Source of the DNA: a virus
IMG/VR virus record: IMGVR_UViG_3300027782_000230
Coordinates: 1 to 32,679 of that record
Strand: one strand, 5' to 3'
Length of the DNA: 32,679 nt
Part shown: positions 1 through 9,353 of the stretch, in pieces
How the letters are laid out: every line of letters begins with the position of its first letter
Position numbering within the stretch: the first letter of the stretch is position 1
Program-made: the position numbers and the translations under genes
Notes under the pieces: generated by a model
The model's input: only the letters and a program-made list of their open reading frames with translations
The model's database searches: none
What the model was told of the DNA's origin: nothing

Positions 1-1520
1 ACTTGTTAGATATCAAAAAGAACACAGGTGCGGAAGAATTAAGAGCAAGAGATTTATTCACAGCTCTTTGGATTCCCGACAACTTCATGAGAGCAGTAAA
101 GGAAAGTGCTGATTGGTATTTATTCTGCCCTAACGATATTATTAAAGCTGGCATTAAACCACTTCAAGAATGTTACGGTAGTGAATATGAAACAAATTAT
201 AACAAAGCTGTTGAGTTAGGTATTGGTAAAAAAGTTAAGGCTCAAGATATTTGGACTAAGATTATTGAATCACAAGTTGAGACAGGTGTCCCTTACTTAT
301 GTTCTAAAGACAATGCTAATAAGAAAACAAATCACCAAAACATTGGTGTGATTAAACAATCAAACCTTTGTAATGAGATTTACCAATATACTGACGAGGA
401 TACTACGGCAATCTGTACATTATCTTCAATGGTGTTGAAAAACTTTATTGAAAAAGGTGAGTTTGATTTTAATTTACTTTATAGTGAAGTTAGAAAAGTT
501 GTTAGAGCTCTTAACAAAGTTATTGACATTAACAGTTACTCAACTGAAAAAGGTAGAAAAGGTGGATTGGACCAAAGAGCAATTGCGATTGGTACTCAAG
601 GTTTAGCTGACGTATTTTATTTGATGGATTACATTTTCACATCTGAAGAAGCTAAGAAATTAAATAAAACTATTTTTGAAACTATATACTTTGCAGCAAT
701 CACTGAAAGTATGGAATTATGTAAAATAATGATACACAAACCATACGCTCACTTTAAAGGTTCACCAATGTCAAAAGGGGTATTCCAATTTGATATGTGG
801 GGGTTAGATTATGAAGGGTTAAGTGGTCTTTGGAATTGGGATTCTTTAAAAGAAGAAGTTAAAACTTACGGTGTTTGTAACTCATTATTTACAGCTCAGA
901 TGCCAGTTGCATCTTCAGCAAAGATTACAGGTTCATTTGAAATGACAGAACCAGCTCACTCTGCGTTATTTAACAGACGAGTTGTTGGTGGTGAGATTAT
1001 GATTGTAAACAAGTATCTAATTAATGACTTTGAAAAAATCGGTATTTGGAGTGAAGAGTTAAAGAATGAAATTATTATGAACGAAGGTTCTATTCAGAAT
1101 ATAAACTTTAATAACCATCTTGACACTGAAGATAAAAACTATATAAAGAAAGTTAAACGAACTGAACATTTGATAAGTAAGTATAAAACAATTTGGGAGA
1201 TATCTCAAAGAGAATTAATTGATATGGCGGCAGATAGAGCTCCATTTATCGACCAATCTCAATCAATGAATATCTATATGGCTAATCCAACATTGTCTAA
1301 GATTACTTCATCTCACTTTCATTCATGGGAGAAAGGTTTGAAAACTTTATGTTATTATGTTAGAACTAAAGCAATTTCAACAGGAGCAAAACATTTGGCG
1401 GTAGATGTGTCAAAAATACAAAAACCTAAAGTTAAACTTGAAGTTCCAAAATTTGAAGTTACTGAGTTAACAACAAAACCTGAAGATAGTCCATTTGATT
1501 GTTTTGGATGTTCATCATAA
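1..1520 (+). CDS. nrdA: Ribonucleoside-diphosphate reductase large subunit, class I (5'-truncated by window edge)
   Basis: Catalytic subunit of class I ribonucleotide reductase, which reduces ribonucleoside diphosphates to deoxyribonucleotides in the host cytoplasm for phage DNA synthesis. About 505 codons are visible. The apparent TTG at position 3 is only the first in-frame codon, and by comparison with family members roughly 300 N-terminal residues lie upstream. Numbering from that codon, the active-site motif N121-L-C123-N-E125 matches the Asn-x-Cys-x-Glu catalytic triad, C138 (AICTL) matches the second redox cysteine, Y451-Y452 match the radical-transfer tyrosine pair, and the C-terminal tail ends in C500-x-x-C503 (CFGCSS), the motif that re-reduces the active site. 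The blocks around MAADRAPFIDQSQS and NRRVVGGE resemble the eukaryote-like NrdA branch. No intein or intron is visible in this part. A terminator follows directly. The small subunit gene is not in the window. Confidence 0.95.
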   Translation, partial: LLDIKKNTGAEELRARDLFTALWIPDNFMRAVKESADWYLFCPNDIIKAGIKPLQECYGSEYETNYNKAVELGIGKKVKAQDIWTKIIESQVETGVPYLCSKDNANKKTNHQNIGVIKQSNLCNEIYQYTDEDTTAICTLSSMVLKNFIEKGEFDFNLLYSEVRKVVRALNKVIDINSYSTEKGRKGGLDQRAIAIGTQGLADVFYLMDYIFTSEEAKKLNKTIFETIYFAAITESMELCKIMIHKPYAHFKGSPMSKGVFQFDMWGLDYEGLSGLWNWDSLKEEVKTYGVCNSLFTAQMPVASSAKITGSFEMTEPAHSALFNRRVVGGEIMIVNKYLINDFEKIGIWSEELKNEIIMNEGSIQNINFNNHLDTEDKNYIKKVKRTEHLISKYKTIWEISQRELIDMAADRAPFIDQSQSMNIYMANPTLSKITSSHFHSWEKGLKTLCYYVRTKAISTGAKHLAVDVSKIQKPKVKLEVPKFEVTELTTKPEDSPFDCFGCSS

Positions 1521-1529
1521 ATAATAATA

Positions 1530-1562
1530 AAAATCCCAACTATGTTGGGATTTTGTTTTTTA
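1530..1562 (+). terminator. Intrinsic terminator after the RNR gene
   Basis: An 11-bp perfect stem (AAAATCCCAAC / GTTGGGATTTT) at 1530-1540 and 1544-1554 closes a 3-nt TAT loop and is followed by GTTTTTT. This is a textbook rho-independent terminator 10 nt after the stop codon. It separates the nucleotide-metabolism gene from the virion genes. Confidence 0.9.
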
Positions 1563-1564
1563 AT

Positions 1565-1574
1565 CTATTTATTA
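1565..1574 (+). promoter_or_regulatory. Candidate late-promoter element CTATTTATTA
   Basis: The 10-mer CTATTTATTA lies just past the terminator and 29 nt before the ATG of the gp25-like gene. The same 10-mer occurs at 3988-3997, and CTATTTATAA at 12965-12974, each ahead of a gene that follows an intergenic gap. T4-type late promoters have a single AT-rich -10 octamer (TATAAATA), and this could be this phage's counterpart. The sequence is AT-rich, so chance hits are common; an additional TATATTTATA sits at 1591-1600. Confidence 0.4.
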
Positions 1575-1603
1575 GAAAAAACTAGGACATTATATTTATA
1601 GGT

Positions 1604-2074
1604 ATGGCAGATGGAATTACTTACGGTATTAATTTTCCTTTTAGAGATTCTAGAAGGGGTGATTATTTAGAGTTAACAGAACTTGAAGCTCAAGAAATTA
1701 AAGCTGATTTAGTTCACTTGTTGTTAACAAGAAAGGGGTCACGATATTTTTTACCTGGTTTTGGTACAAGATTATATGAATTTCTTTTTGAACCCTTTGA
1801 TGGTTTAACATTTAATGCGATTGAATCTGACATAAGAGACGCTATTGAGAATTTTATGCCAAACTTATTAGTTAATAGTTTAAGTATAACGCCAGCTGAC
1901 CCTCAAGAAGAAATTGACATTGCAACAGGACAAAATACTGTTGGAACTAGTGAGTCATCAATTTATAGATTCCCTGGTAAAGGTACTTCAGAGTATACTG
2001 CAAAAATAAGATTAGATTATTCTACAAATGGTTCAACATATGCTCAGAGTGATTTTGTGATTATTAATATTTAA
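1604..2074 (+). CDS. 25: Baseplate wedge protein, gp25/GPW family
   Basis: 156-aa protein of the T4 gp25 / P2 gpW family, a baseplate wedge component that links the baseplate to the tail tube and sheath start. The diagnostic core is at about residues 39-64: LLLTRKGSRYFLPGFGTRLY followed by EFLFEP, matching the family's conserved Gly-Arg, Pro-x-Phe-Gly and Leu positions. The C-terminal part, residues about 100-156, adds a Gly/Ser/Thr-rich stretch and a short beta-rich tail, so the protein is slightly longer than minimal GPW domains. The start is the ATG after AT-rich DNA; there is no good Shine-Dalgarno sequence (only TATAGGT directly before it). It is followed after 5 nt by the gp6-like gene, the usual wedge-gene neighbourhood. 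Confidence 0.9.
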   Translation: MADGITYGINFPFRDSRRGDYLELTELEAQEIKADLVHLLLTRKGSRYFLPGFGTRLYEFLFEPFDGLTFNAIESDIRDAIENFMPNLLVNSLSITPADPQEEIDIATGQNTVGTSESSIYRFPGKGTSEYTAKIRLDYSTNGSTYAQSDFVIINI

Positions 2075-2079
2075 TAGAA

Positions 2080-3918
2080 ATGGCAAATAACAAAATATCA
2101 TACACTACTAGAGATTATCAGTCAATTAGAACTGAACTCTTAAATTATGCTAAAACTTACTATCCTGATTTAATTCAAGATTTTAATGACGCTTCGGTGT
2201 TTTCGGTATTTTTAGATTTAAATGCTGCGGTTGCAGATAACTTAAATTATAATATTGATAGAAGTATTCAAGAGACTGTTTTACAATATGCTCAACAAAG
2301 GTCTTCAATTTATAATATAGCTAGAACTTATGGTTTAAAATTACCAGGTCAAAGACCATCAGTTTCATTAGTTGATTTTTCTATTACTGTACCAGCATAT
2401 GGTGATAAAGAAGATGAAAGATATCTTGGAACTTTATTAAGAGGTTCGCAAGTTGTTGGGGCTGGAGTTGTTTTTGAAAATGTTTATGATATTGATTTTG
2501 CGTCCCCATATAATGCACAAGGTTTTCCTAATAGATTAAAAATACCAAATTTTAATGCTAATAATGTATTAGTTAATTATACTATTACTAAAAGAGAAGT
2601 TGTTGTTAACGGGATAACTAAAGTATTCAAAAGAGTTATTGGTGCAAATGATGTAAAACCTTTCTTTGAATTATTTTTACCTGAAAAAAATGTGTTAGGT
2701 ATTACAAGCGTTTTGTTAAAGAATGGAACTCAATATACAAATACACCTACAACAGCTGAATTTTTAGGTGCGGAGAATAGATGGTATGAAGTAGATGCCT
2801 TAGCTGAAGATAGAGTTTTCATTGAAGACCCAACAAAAGTTTCAGACCAACCAGGTATTAAAGTTGGTAGGTATATTCAAACACAAAATAGATTCATTAC
2901 TGAGTATACTCCTGAAGGTTTTAAAAAGATGACATTTGGTGGAGGTACAAACACTGCACAAGACCAATTAAATCAATTTACAACTTTAGGTACAACATTA
3001 GAGTTACAAAAATACTCAAATAATTTTTCATTAGGTTCTACGTTAGCACCAAACTCAACTTTATTTATTCAATATAGAATTGGTGGTGGATTAGCGACAA
3101 ACTTAGGAACAAACGTAATTAACCAAATTGGTACCGTTTCATTTTTTGTTAATGGACCGTCAGAGACAACAAACTCTGCGGTGGTTAATTCATTGAGATG
3201 TGTTAACGTAACTGCAGCGGTTGGAGGTGCGGGAGTTCCTTCATTAGAAGAAATTAGGAATTATGTATCATTTAACTTTGCAGCACAAAAAAGAGCGGTA
3301 ACAGTACAAGATTACGAATCAATTATTAGAAACATGCCAGCTCAATTCGGGGCACCTGCAAAGGTATCAATCACTGAAAATGACAATAAGATTTTAATTC
3401 AAATATTATCTTATGATACTTCAGGTAAATTAACAAACATTGTTTCAAACACATTAAGACAAAATATTGCAAATTATTTATCAAACTATAGAATGATGAA
3501 TGACTATATTTCAATATTCAGTGCTGAGGTTATTGACTTAAGTGTAGATATTTCAATTGTGTTAGATTCTGCTCAAAACTCAGGACAAGTTATATCAAGT
3601 GTTGTTGATAAGATTTCTGCTTACTTTAACCCACAAACGAGAGAGTTGGGTCAAAATGTATACCTTTCTGAACTTAGAAGTATTGTTCAGAATACTAATG
3701 GGGTATTAACAGTTGCAGGATTAGATGTGTTTAATGAAGTTGGAGGTCAATACTCTTCGGCAGAAACTTCTATGGTTTATACAAATGAGGAGACAAAATT
3801 AATAGGGCCTGTTGATGATACCATCTTTGCTCAACCATCTCAAGTTTACCAAATCAGATACCCAGGTAAAGACATTAGAGTGTCGGTAAAAAATTTCCAA
3901 TCAGTTACTTTTTCGTAA
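2080..3918 (+). CDS. 6: Baseplate wedge subunit, gp6-like (baseplate J family)
   Basis: 612-aa homologue of T4 gp6 / baseplate J, the wedge protein that forms the ring joining baseplate wedges and transmits the contraction signal. The N-terminus (ISYTTRDYQSIRTELLNYAK, then a Tyr-Pro-Asp and Asp-Phe-Asn-Asp-Ala segment) and the helix with DNLNYNIDRSIQETVLQYA at about 50-70 are characteristic. A second hallmark is at about residues 400-420 (AAQKRAVTVQDYESIIRNMP), the conserved domain found before the C-terminal ferredoxin-like modules of the family. Length is close to T4 gp6 (about 660 aa). The start ATG follows AATAGAA with no Shine-Dalgarno sequence. It lies 5 nt after the gp25-like gene and is probably co-transcribed with it. 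A 92-bp gap follows. Confidence 0.9.
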   Translation: MANNKISYTTRDYQSIRTELLNYAKTYYPDLIQDFNDASVFSVFLDLNAAVADNLNYNIDRSIQETVLQYAQQRSSIYNIARTYGLKLPGQRPSVSLVDFSITVPAYGDKEDERYLGTLLRGSQVVGAGVVFENVYDIDFASPYNAQGFPNRLKIPNFNANNVLVNYTITKREVVVNGITKVFKRVIGANDVKPFFELFLPEKNVLGITSVLLKNGTQYTNTPTTAEFLGAENRWYEVDALAEDRVFIEDPTKVSDQPGIKVGRYIQTQNRFITEYTPEGFKKMTFGGGTNTAQDQLNQFTTLGTTLELQKYSNNFSLGSTLAPNSTLFIQYRIGGGLATNLGTNVINQIGTVSFFVNGPSETTNSAVVNSLRCVNVTAAVGGAGVPSLEEIRNYVSFNFAAQKRAVTVQDYESIIRNMPAQFGAPAKVSITENDNKILIQILSYDTSGKLTNIVSNTLRQNIANYLSNYRMMNDYISIFSAEVIDLSVDISIVLDSAQNSGQVISSVVDKISAYFNPQTRELGQNVYLSELRSIVQNTNGVLTVAGLDVFNEVGGQYSSAETSMVYTNEETKLIGPVDDTIFAQPSQVYQIRYPGKDIRVSVKNFQSVTFS

Positions 3919-3987
3919 CAAGTTTATTTATTTTTTCTTTGGTTTATTATTTAATGGTGTGGATTAACTGTAAAAGTTATACATAAA

Positions 3988-3997
3988 CTATTTATTA
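3988..3997 (+). promoter_or_regulatory. Candidate late-promoter element CTATTTATTA
   Basis: Identical 10-mer to that at 1565-1574, within the 92-bp gap 3919-4010 and 13 nt before the ATG of the 1780-aa gene. The extended match AAACTATTTATWA is shared with 12962-12974. No hairpin terminator is visible in this gap, so read-through from the gp6-like gene is also possible. Confidence 0.4.
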
Positions 3998-4010
3998 ACT
4001 AAAGAGATTA

Positions 4011-7000
4011 ATGGGTCAATCGTATAGAATTAGAACTGAATTAGGGGTCAACAAAACAATAAATGTACAACTAGACCAAGAATTTGAAGAATTAGAGATT
4101 TTATCTTTAAAACTTCAACAATCAGATGTGTACACAAGAAGTTGTGCGGACTACGGTGTACTAGTAGGAAGAGTTACTGCAAACAATGGATTTGGATTAC
4201 CAAATGCAAGAGTATCTATATTCATACCAATAGAATCGGTTGATGAATCTAACCCTTTAATTTCAAGTATATATCCATACAAATCTCCGACAGATAAGAA
4301 TGAAGATGGGTATAGATATAATTTATTACCTTACGAACAATCTTATTCAACCCACGCAGCCACAGGTACATTACCAACAAGATTAGATGCTTTAACAGGT
4401 AATACCGCAATTGAAATATATGACAAATATTATAGGTTAACCGCAAAAACAAATGACAGTGGTGACTATATGATTTTAGGTGTACCATTAGGGTATCAAA
4501 CCGTAGTTATGGATGTTGACTTATCAGACATTGGTGAGTTTTCACTAACACCACAAGATTTAATTAGGATGGGTCTTGCAACTGAAGGACAAGTTGCGGG
4601 TAATCGTTTTAGAACTTCAAACAATTTAAATTCCCTACCTCAGTTAGTTAACTTAGTTAAAAATTTGGAGATATCTCCACTTTGGGGAGAACAACAAGTT
4701 TGTGATATTGCTATTAACAGACTTGATTTTGATTTGAGAGATGAGGCAAATATTGATATACAACCTACATCTGTTTTTATGGGTTCAATATACTCAACAC
4801 CAGATAGTTTTAGAGTTAGACGAAATGCTAGACCACCTGATGACATGGGTAATCTATGTAATTTATCTACAGGACCTGGTCAAATACTTGCAATCAGACA
4901 AACAATTTATCAAGACACTACAGGTAAGCCAGTATTAGAACAATACCAATTAGAACAGTCGGGTAATATTATTGACGGTAATGGTGTTTGGTTAACTGAA
5001 CTACCAATGAATTTGGATTATTATATCACCAATGAATTTGGTGAAAAAGTATTATCAAATGACCCAACAGTTGGTATACCAACTAAAGCCAAATATAGAT
5101 TTAAAATTAAATGGGCTCAACCTCCAAGTATTACAGAACAAACAAGAAGAGCCTATTATTTGGTACCAAATGTTAGAGAATATGGTTGGTCTAATACATT
5201 GTCTGACCCAAATTACGACTCAACGTCATCACCAAATGGGATAAAACTTGCTGGCTCTTATTATTTTGGACTTGATTGGACTGGATATACAAATACTCAA
5301 GCAGCTATAAATTGTGATGATACATTTTATCAATTTGAGTATAATAGAGTTTATACTGTATCAGGATTAATTGATGAATTTAAAAATGGTGGTAGAGGTA
5401 GATTCATTGGGATTAAAGAAATTGATAGTCAAGATTGTGAAAGTACTGTAAACAAATTCCCTGTTAATGAAGGGTTCCGAAATTTTGATTTACTATATTT
5501 CATATTCTCAATTATTTTTACAGTAATACAAATTATTGGAGTACCTCTTTTAATTGTTTTTGAATTTTTAGCTTGGTTATGGAATAATTTTGCAGTACCA
5601 ATATTAATATATCTTATTTATTTGGCGTTTAGAGAATCCGCCCAAAATTTTATTGCTGCGGCAACTTCATGGCCAGCATTAGGGTTAATCTTCTCATTTG
5701 CGGTTAAAGGAGCTTTATGGTTAGCTGCGGCGATTTATATGTTAACAAACTTTACTGAATTGGTGAAATATAGATTTGGTAGAGTTAAATTACCAATGTT
5801 AACATATCCCGATTGTCAAGCGTGTGAGTGTACTTCGGAAACTACAGGACCTGGTGGTAATGGTCCTGATGACATAGTACCATCTGCAGGAGCTCTTTCC
5901 CAATTGTCAAATTCTGGATTATATTATGATAACTTATTAACTTACGAAGAAGATACAACTTCAACACCAACAACTGACCCTGATTATGATACTATTAATC
6001 AAGTTAGTGTTCTAATTAAATCACAAGCACTTGCTGGTTATTCGGCTAACGCTAGTAATCCTAGAAAATTTAAAGTACCTGTATCACAAATAGGTACTTA
6101 CCCCAGTAACGATAAACAATTTGCATTTTCAAATACTTTACCACCAGGAGAAAGAATTAATGTTTATAATACCAGAAAAAAATATTTTGATGGTGTAAAT
6201 AGAATAAAAGTAACCTTTGCATCAAATCAAAACACTGCACATCACTTTGATAATACATTGACAATGTTAACTGGTTTTGATTTTGAACCTGGTACCTTAC
6301 TTAGTTTTGTTAGTCCCACTAATACTACTGATAAAAATTATAGATGGAGTGGTCAAACAGGTGGAGGAACAATACAAAATAGTATTAACGGTAAAATAAA
6401 AGTTAGCGCATTTACTGCTAGTGTTAATTATGCTGACCCAAATAACCCAAGTCAAAATACTAATTTAGTAACAACATATTTAATTCCAACTGGAGAAACA
6501 ACATGTGTTGATAGTATTACATTAAACATTACAAATTCTGGTACTGTAACTTATAATACTTGTAGTACTGTTAAAGTGACTCTAACTGCGACAACTTTAG
6601 GACCATTTTCAATTGTTAATAATGATTGTATTAATATTTCAACGTTAGCGGGTACCGCATCATATGATATAACAGGTAGTGGAGATACTTGTCAAAGATA
6701 TGCATACCCATCAGACATTGAATATTTTCAAGTATTAACGGCAATTACAATAACAAAAACAGTGGTTGCTGGAGTCACACAATATTCAATACCAAATTTA
6801 GGTTCTGGTACTAGTATATGGTCAACTTTAAATTCGTTAAATCAAATCAGTGTTTTTTATGAGGCAACATGTGACGGAGATAAATTTGGGTGGAAATATA
6901 ATTATACTAATCAGTTACAAACATCCACTTACGCGGATTTTAGCGACCAAAAAATATTAATTTTACAAAGAGGTGTTGACCCATATTCTCAGAAGTTAAC

Positions 7001-9353
7001 TAACAAATATGGTATTGGTAAAATATTAGGACATGCAAATGAAAATGATGTTGTTTTCACTGCATCAACTAGGATGAATATTCCTATTCAAAAATTACCT
7101 ACAGGTTCATATACGTCAGTACAGCAACATGACAATCAAGATAATATATATCATCCATCATATGTGTACACTCCAGGCTTTGCAGGTTCAGCAACACCAG
7201 GGTTGCAATTTTCATCATATACCACAAGTAATGTTGGATATTATGGGGCTTTAGATGCAAAAACGCCATACAGAAAAGTTACAACTAAAAATTACGGTAC
7301 ATTTTATTCTAACAATTATGTTAATACAATACCAATTGGTTCTTCATATGGAGTTGTAAGTAAAAATAATAATCTTTATAATACTAATTATTCTCACATG
7401 CCAGGACCAACCATTGGTTTTTATAATCCAGCAATTTCCGATAGTTCATATGATTTATCTGAAGATTTATCAGGTGCGGCAATACTTGACTATGATGTAT
7501 TAAACTGGTACCATAAGTGTAAAAAATCGTTCTTTTCTTTTAATTGTAATATATGTGATTATTATTATGTTGAAGGTCCACCAAACGGTCTTTATTTTAG
7601 TCCTATATTGTATCCAACACTAACAGGCACAAGTGCGTTGAACATTACCAATCCAACTAAGAATGTTATGAGAACCGATAGATTACCTTCATCAGATTAT
7701 ATTGATAATGGTGGAGACCTTAATGGTAGTGTTAGTTTATTACAACAAAATTTAGGGTTTGCGATGTATTTAATCACTGAAAATGGTTTTAGTGCTACAT
7801 CACCAGGAAATAGTACTGGTGGTTCACAGGTAACACCAAATATTGAGGGACAATTAGCGGCTCAAAATGTGTTAAGAACGATGAACACTTGTGAAAACAT
7901 GGTTGGTTTAACTTGTTATAGTGGTAATGGTACTAATTTTGGAGTTTCATCAGGTTGTCAATCTGAAGATACTGTTGAAAATGGTTGTTATGTTATGATG
8001 AATAGACCACTAACTGATTTAAAACAAGATTTGAATACATTCGCTGAATGGGGATATAGATTTAGATTTTATTATGGTTTATGTAGAGGAGTACTATCAC
8101 AATCATTTACAAACAATTGGGTTAATGGTTCATTATATACATTCCCAATACAAGTTGATACTTATTTTGATTCCCAAAATAAACCATTACCTCCAGAGTT
8201 TGCGAAAGAGTTAATATATTTTGATGAAAAAACAAATAATTTCTATTATAGAAGCTCACCTTATTATTCGGGTTCAACGTCTCAGAGGTTTATTGGAAGA
8301 CCTGTTTCAGGATTGGAAGACCCTGTAAACAGTAGAAACCTATTGTTCCCAACAACAATTGTTAATTTAGGTATTAAAGATGATTTCTATCAAGAAATAA
8401 TTTTTGACCCATCTGCTAAGGGGTATATTATGAAAAGCTTGGCACCGACAAGTTATTCAGATACATCTGATTTGGTTAATTTATTTGTTATTTCAAGAAT
8501 CACGGATGAAGGATTTTTAAAAAAGATTATATCAGGACTTAATAATAGTTTAAATCAATTATTTAGTAGACCAAAATTAAGAATTGATGGCGATTTAGCT
8601 CAAAGTATGTCAATAAATTCTGAGTATGGGGTAATACCATTTTCACCTGAGTTTTATAGTGTGTACGGTACTTCAGATGACCCTGTGGTTATTTTAGGTG
8701 GATTAGATAATCCTACTATGGGTATTTTCTTCTCTTCAACAACAGTTGATTTACAGAATAAAGATTATTTAAGTCCTGGTGTTATTGATTTTAGACCATC
8801 CAACAATGCAAATGCGATAACATACCCTTATGGTATTAAATCACAATATGTTCCATTCTACCAATGGCAATTAAAACAACCTGGAATCCAAAGTATTTTT
8901 GGTTCACAAGATAATAATTGGAAGACAAATCAGTCGGCGGATATTAATAATACAGGTATTTTCGGATACTACTATCAATCTTTAGATAGGAGAAACATTA
9001 ATAGTCCAACTTATTTCATTGGTTCAAATACTCAAGTAAGTGACATATATGAAAGAGGTTATATATACAACGTAGGTCCTTGTTATGAGGGTACTACAAA
9101 TGGTAACTATTCGTATTATGATTGTGAACATGTATTACGCACAGGTAATAATGTTGGAACTACGGTATTCTATACCAGTATTGGATTTGGTGTTACACCA
9201 TCAGGTAATCCACCTGTGATGAGATATTCATATTATGCTGGTACTTATCCTGAAAAGTTTTTAGTTAGTGCTCCTAATCATTTCTATTTTGGATTAATTA
9301 AAGGGGAAACTGCTTTAGATAAATTTAAAACAAAATACTCAGTAGATGAATAA
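4011..9353 (+). CDS. Very large virion/baseplate protein with carboxypeptidase-regulatory-like N-terminus and hydrophobic segments
   Basis: 1780-aa protein, probably a tail or baseplate component from its place between gp6-like and other tail genes. I do not recognise the whole protein. Residues about 47-73 (DYGVLVGRVTANNGFGLPNA and on) and 147-170 (NDSGDYMILGVPLGYQTVVM) resemble the carboxypeptidase regulatory-like beta-sandwich, with a long insert between. Residues about 494-582 are strikingly hydrophobic, with three to four possible membrane-spanning segments separated by short polar turns, then C602-x-x-C605-x-C607. The rest (about 620-1780) is Asn/Thr/Ser/Tyr-rich with several Cys, as in beta-rich secreted or virion proteins. 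The start follows AAAGAGATTA. The next gene begins inside its last codons. The hydrophobic block is odd for a soluble structural protein. It could be a membrane-active tail protein or simply a buried core. Confidence 0.6.
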   Translation: MGQSYRIRTELGVNKTINVQLDQEFEELEILSLKLQQSDVYTRSCADYGVLVGRVTANNGFGLPNARVSIFIPIESVDESNPLISSIYPYKSPTDKNEDGYRYNLLPYEQSYSTHAATGTLPTRLDALTGNTAIEIYDKYYRLTAKTNDSGDYMILGVPLGYQTVVMDVDLSDIGEFSLTPQDLIRMGLATEGQVAGNRFRTSNNLNSLPQLVNLVKNLEISPLWGEQQVCDIAINRLDFDLRDEANIDIQPTSVFMGSIYSTPDSFRVRRNARPPDDMGNLCNLSTGPGQILAIRQTIYQDTTGKPVLEQYQLEQSGNIIDGNGVWLTELPMNLDYYITNEFGEKVLSNDPTVGIPTKAKYRFKIKWAQPPSITEQTRRAYYLVPNVREYGWSNTLSDPNYDSTSSPNGIKLAGSYYFGLDWTGYTNTQAAINCDDTFYQFEYNRVYTVSGLIDEFKNGGRGRFIGIKEIDSQDCESTVNKFPVNEGFRNFDLLYFIFSIIFTVIQIIGVPLLIVFEFLAWLWNNFAVPILIYLIYLAFRESAQNFIAAATSWPALGLIFSFAVKGALWLAAAIYMLTNFTELVKYRFGRVKLPMLTYPDCQACECTSETTGPGGNGPDDIVPSAGALSQLSNSGLYYDNLLTYEEDTTSTPTTDPDYDTINQVSVLIKSQALAGYSANASNPRKFKVPVSQIGTYPSNDKQFAFSNTLPPGERINVYNTRKKYFDGVNRIKVTFASNQNTAHHFDNTLTMLTGFDFEPGTLLSFVSPTNTTDKNYRWSGQTGGGTIQNSINGKIKVSAFTASVNYADPNNPSQNTNLVTTYLIPTGETTCVDSITLNITNSGTVTYNTCSTVKVTLTATTLGPFSIVNNDCINISTLAGTASYDITGSGDTCQRYAYPSDIEYFQVLTAITITKTVVAGVTQYSIPNLGSGTSIWSTLNSLNQISVFYEATCDGDKFGWKYNYTNQLQTSTYADFSDQKILILQRGVDPYSQKLTNKYGIGKILGHANENDVVFTASTRMNIPIQKLPTGSYTSVQQHDNQDNIYHPSYVYTPGFAGSATPGLQFSSYTTSNVGYYGALDAKTPYRKVTTKNYGTFYSNNYVNTIPIGSSYGVVSKNNNLYNTNYSHMPGPTIGFYNPAISDSSYDLSEDLSGAAILDYDVLNWYHKCKKSFFSFNCNICDYYYVEGPPNGLYFSPILYPTLTGTSALNITNPTKNVMRTDRLPSSDYIDNGGDLNGSVSLLQQNLGFAMYLITENGFSATSPGNSTGGSQVTPNIEGQLAAQNVLRTMNTCENMVGLTCYSGNGTNFGVSSGCQSEDTVENGCYVMMNRPLTDLKQDLNTFAEWGYRFRFYYGLCRGVLSQSFTNNWVNGSLYTFPIQVDTYFDSQNKPLPPEFAKELIYFDEKTNNFYYRSSPYYSGSTSQRFIGRPVSGLEDPVNSRNLLFPTTIVNLGIKDDFYQEIIFDPSAKGYIMKSLAPTSYSDTSDLVNLFVISRITDEGFLKKIISGLNNSLNQLFSRPKLRIDGDLAQSMSINSEYGVIPFSPEFYSVYGTSDDPVVILGGLDNPTMGIFFSSTTVDLQNKDYLSPGVIDFRPSNNANAITYPYGIKSQYVPFYQWQLKQPGIQSIFGSQDNNWKTNQSADINNTGIFGYYYQSLDRRNINSPTYFIGSNTQVSDIYERGYIYNVGPCYEGTTNGNYSYYDCEHVLRTGNNVGTTVFYTSIGFGVTPSGNPPVMRYSYYAGTYPEKFLVSAPNHFYFGLIKGETALDKFKTKYSVDE

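Noticed and set aside
3-5. TTG at position 3 as the start of the RNR gene
   Set aside because: The first visible residues match the interior of class I RNR large subunits, with about 300 residues missing, so the gene starts before the window.
4249-4846. Short minus-strand open frames inside the 1780-aa gene
   Set aside because: They lie fully within a well-supported + strand gene, have no operon context and no recognisable domain.
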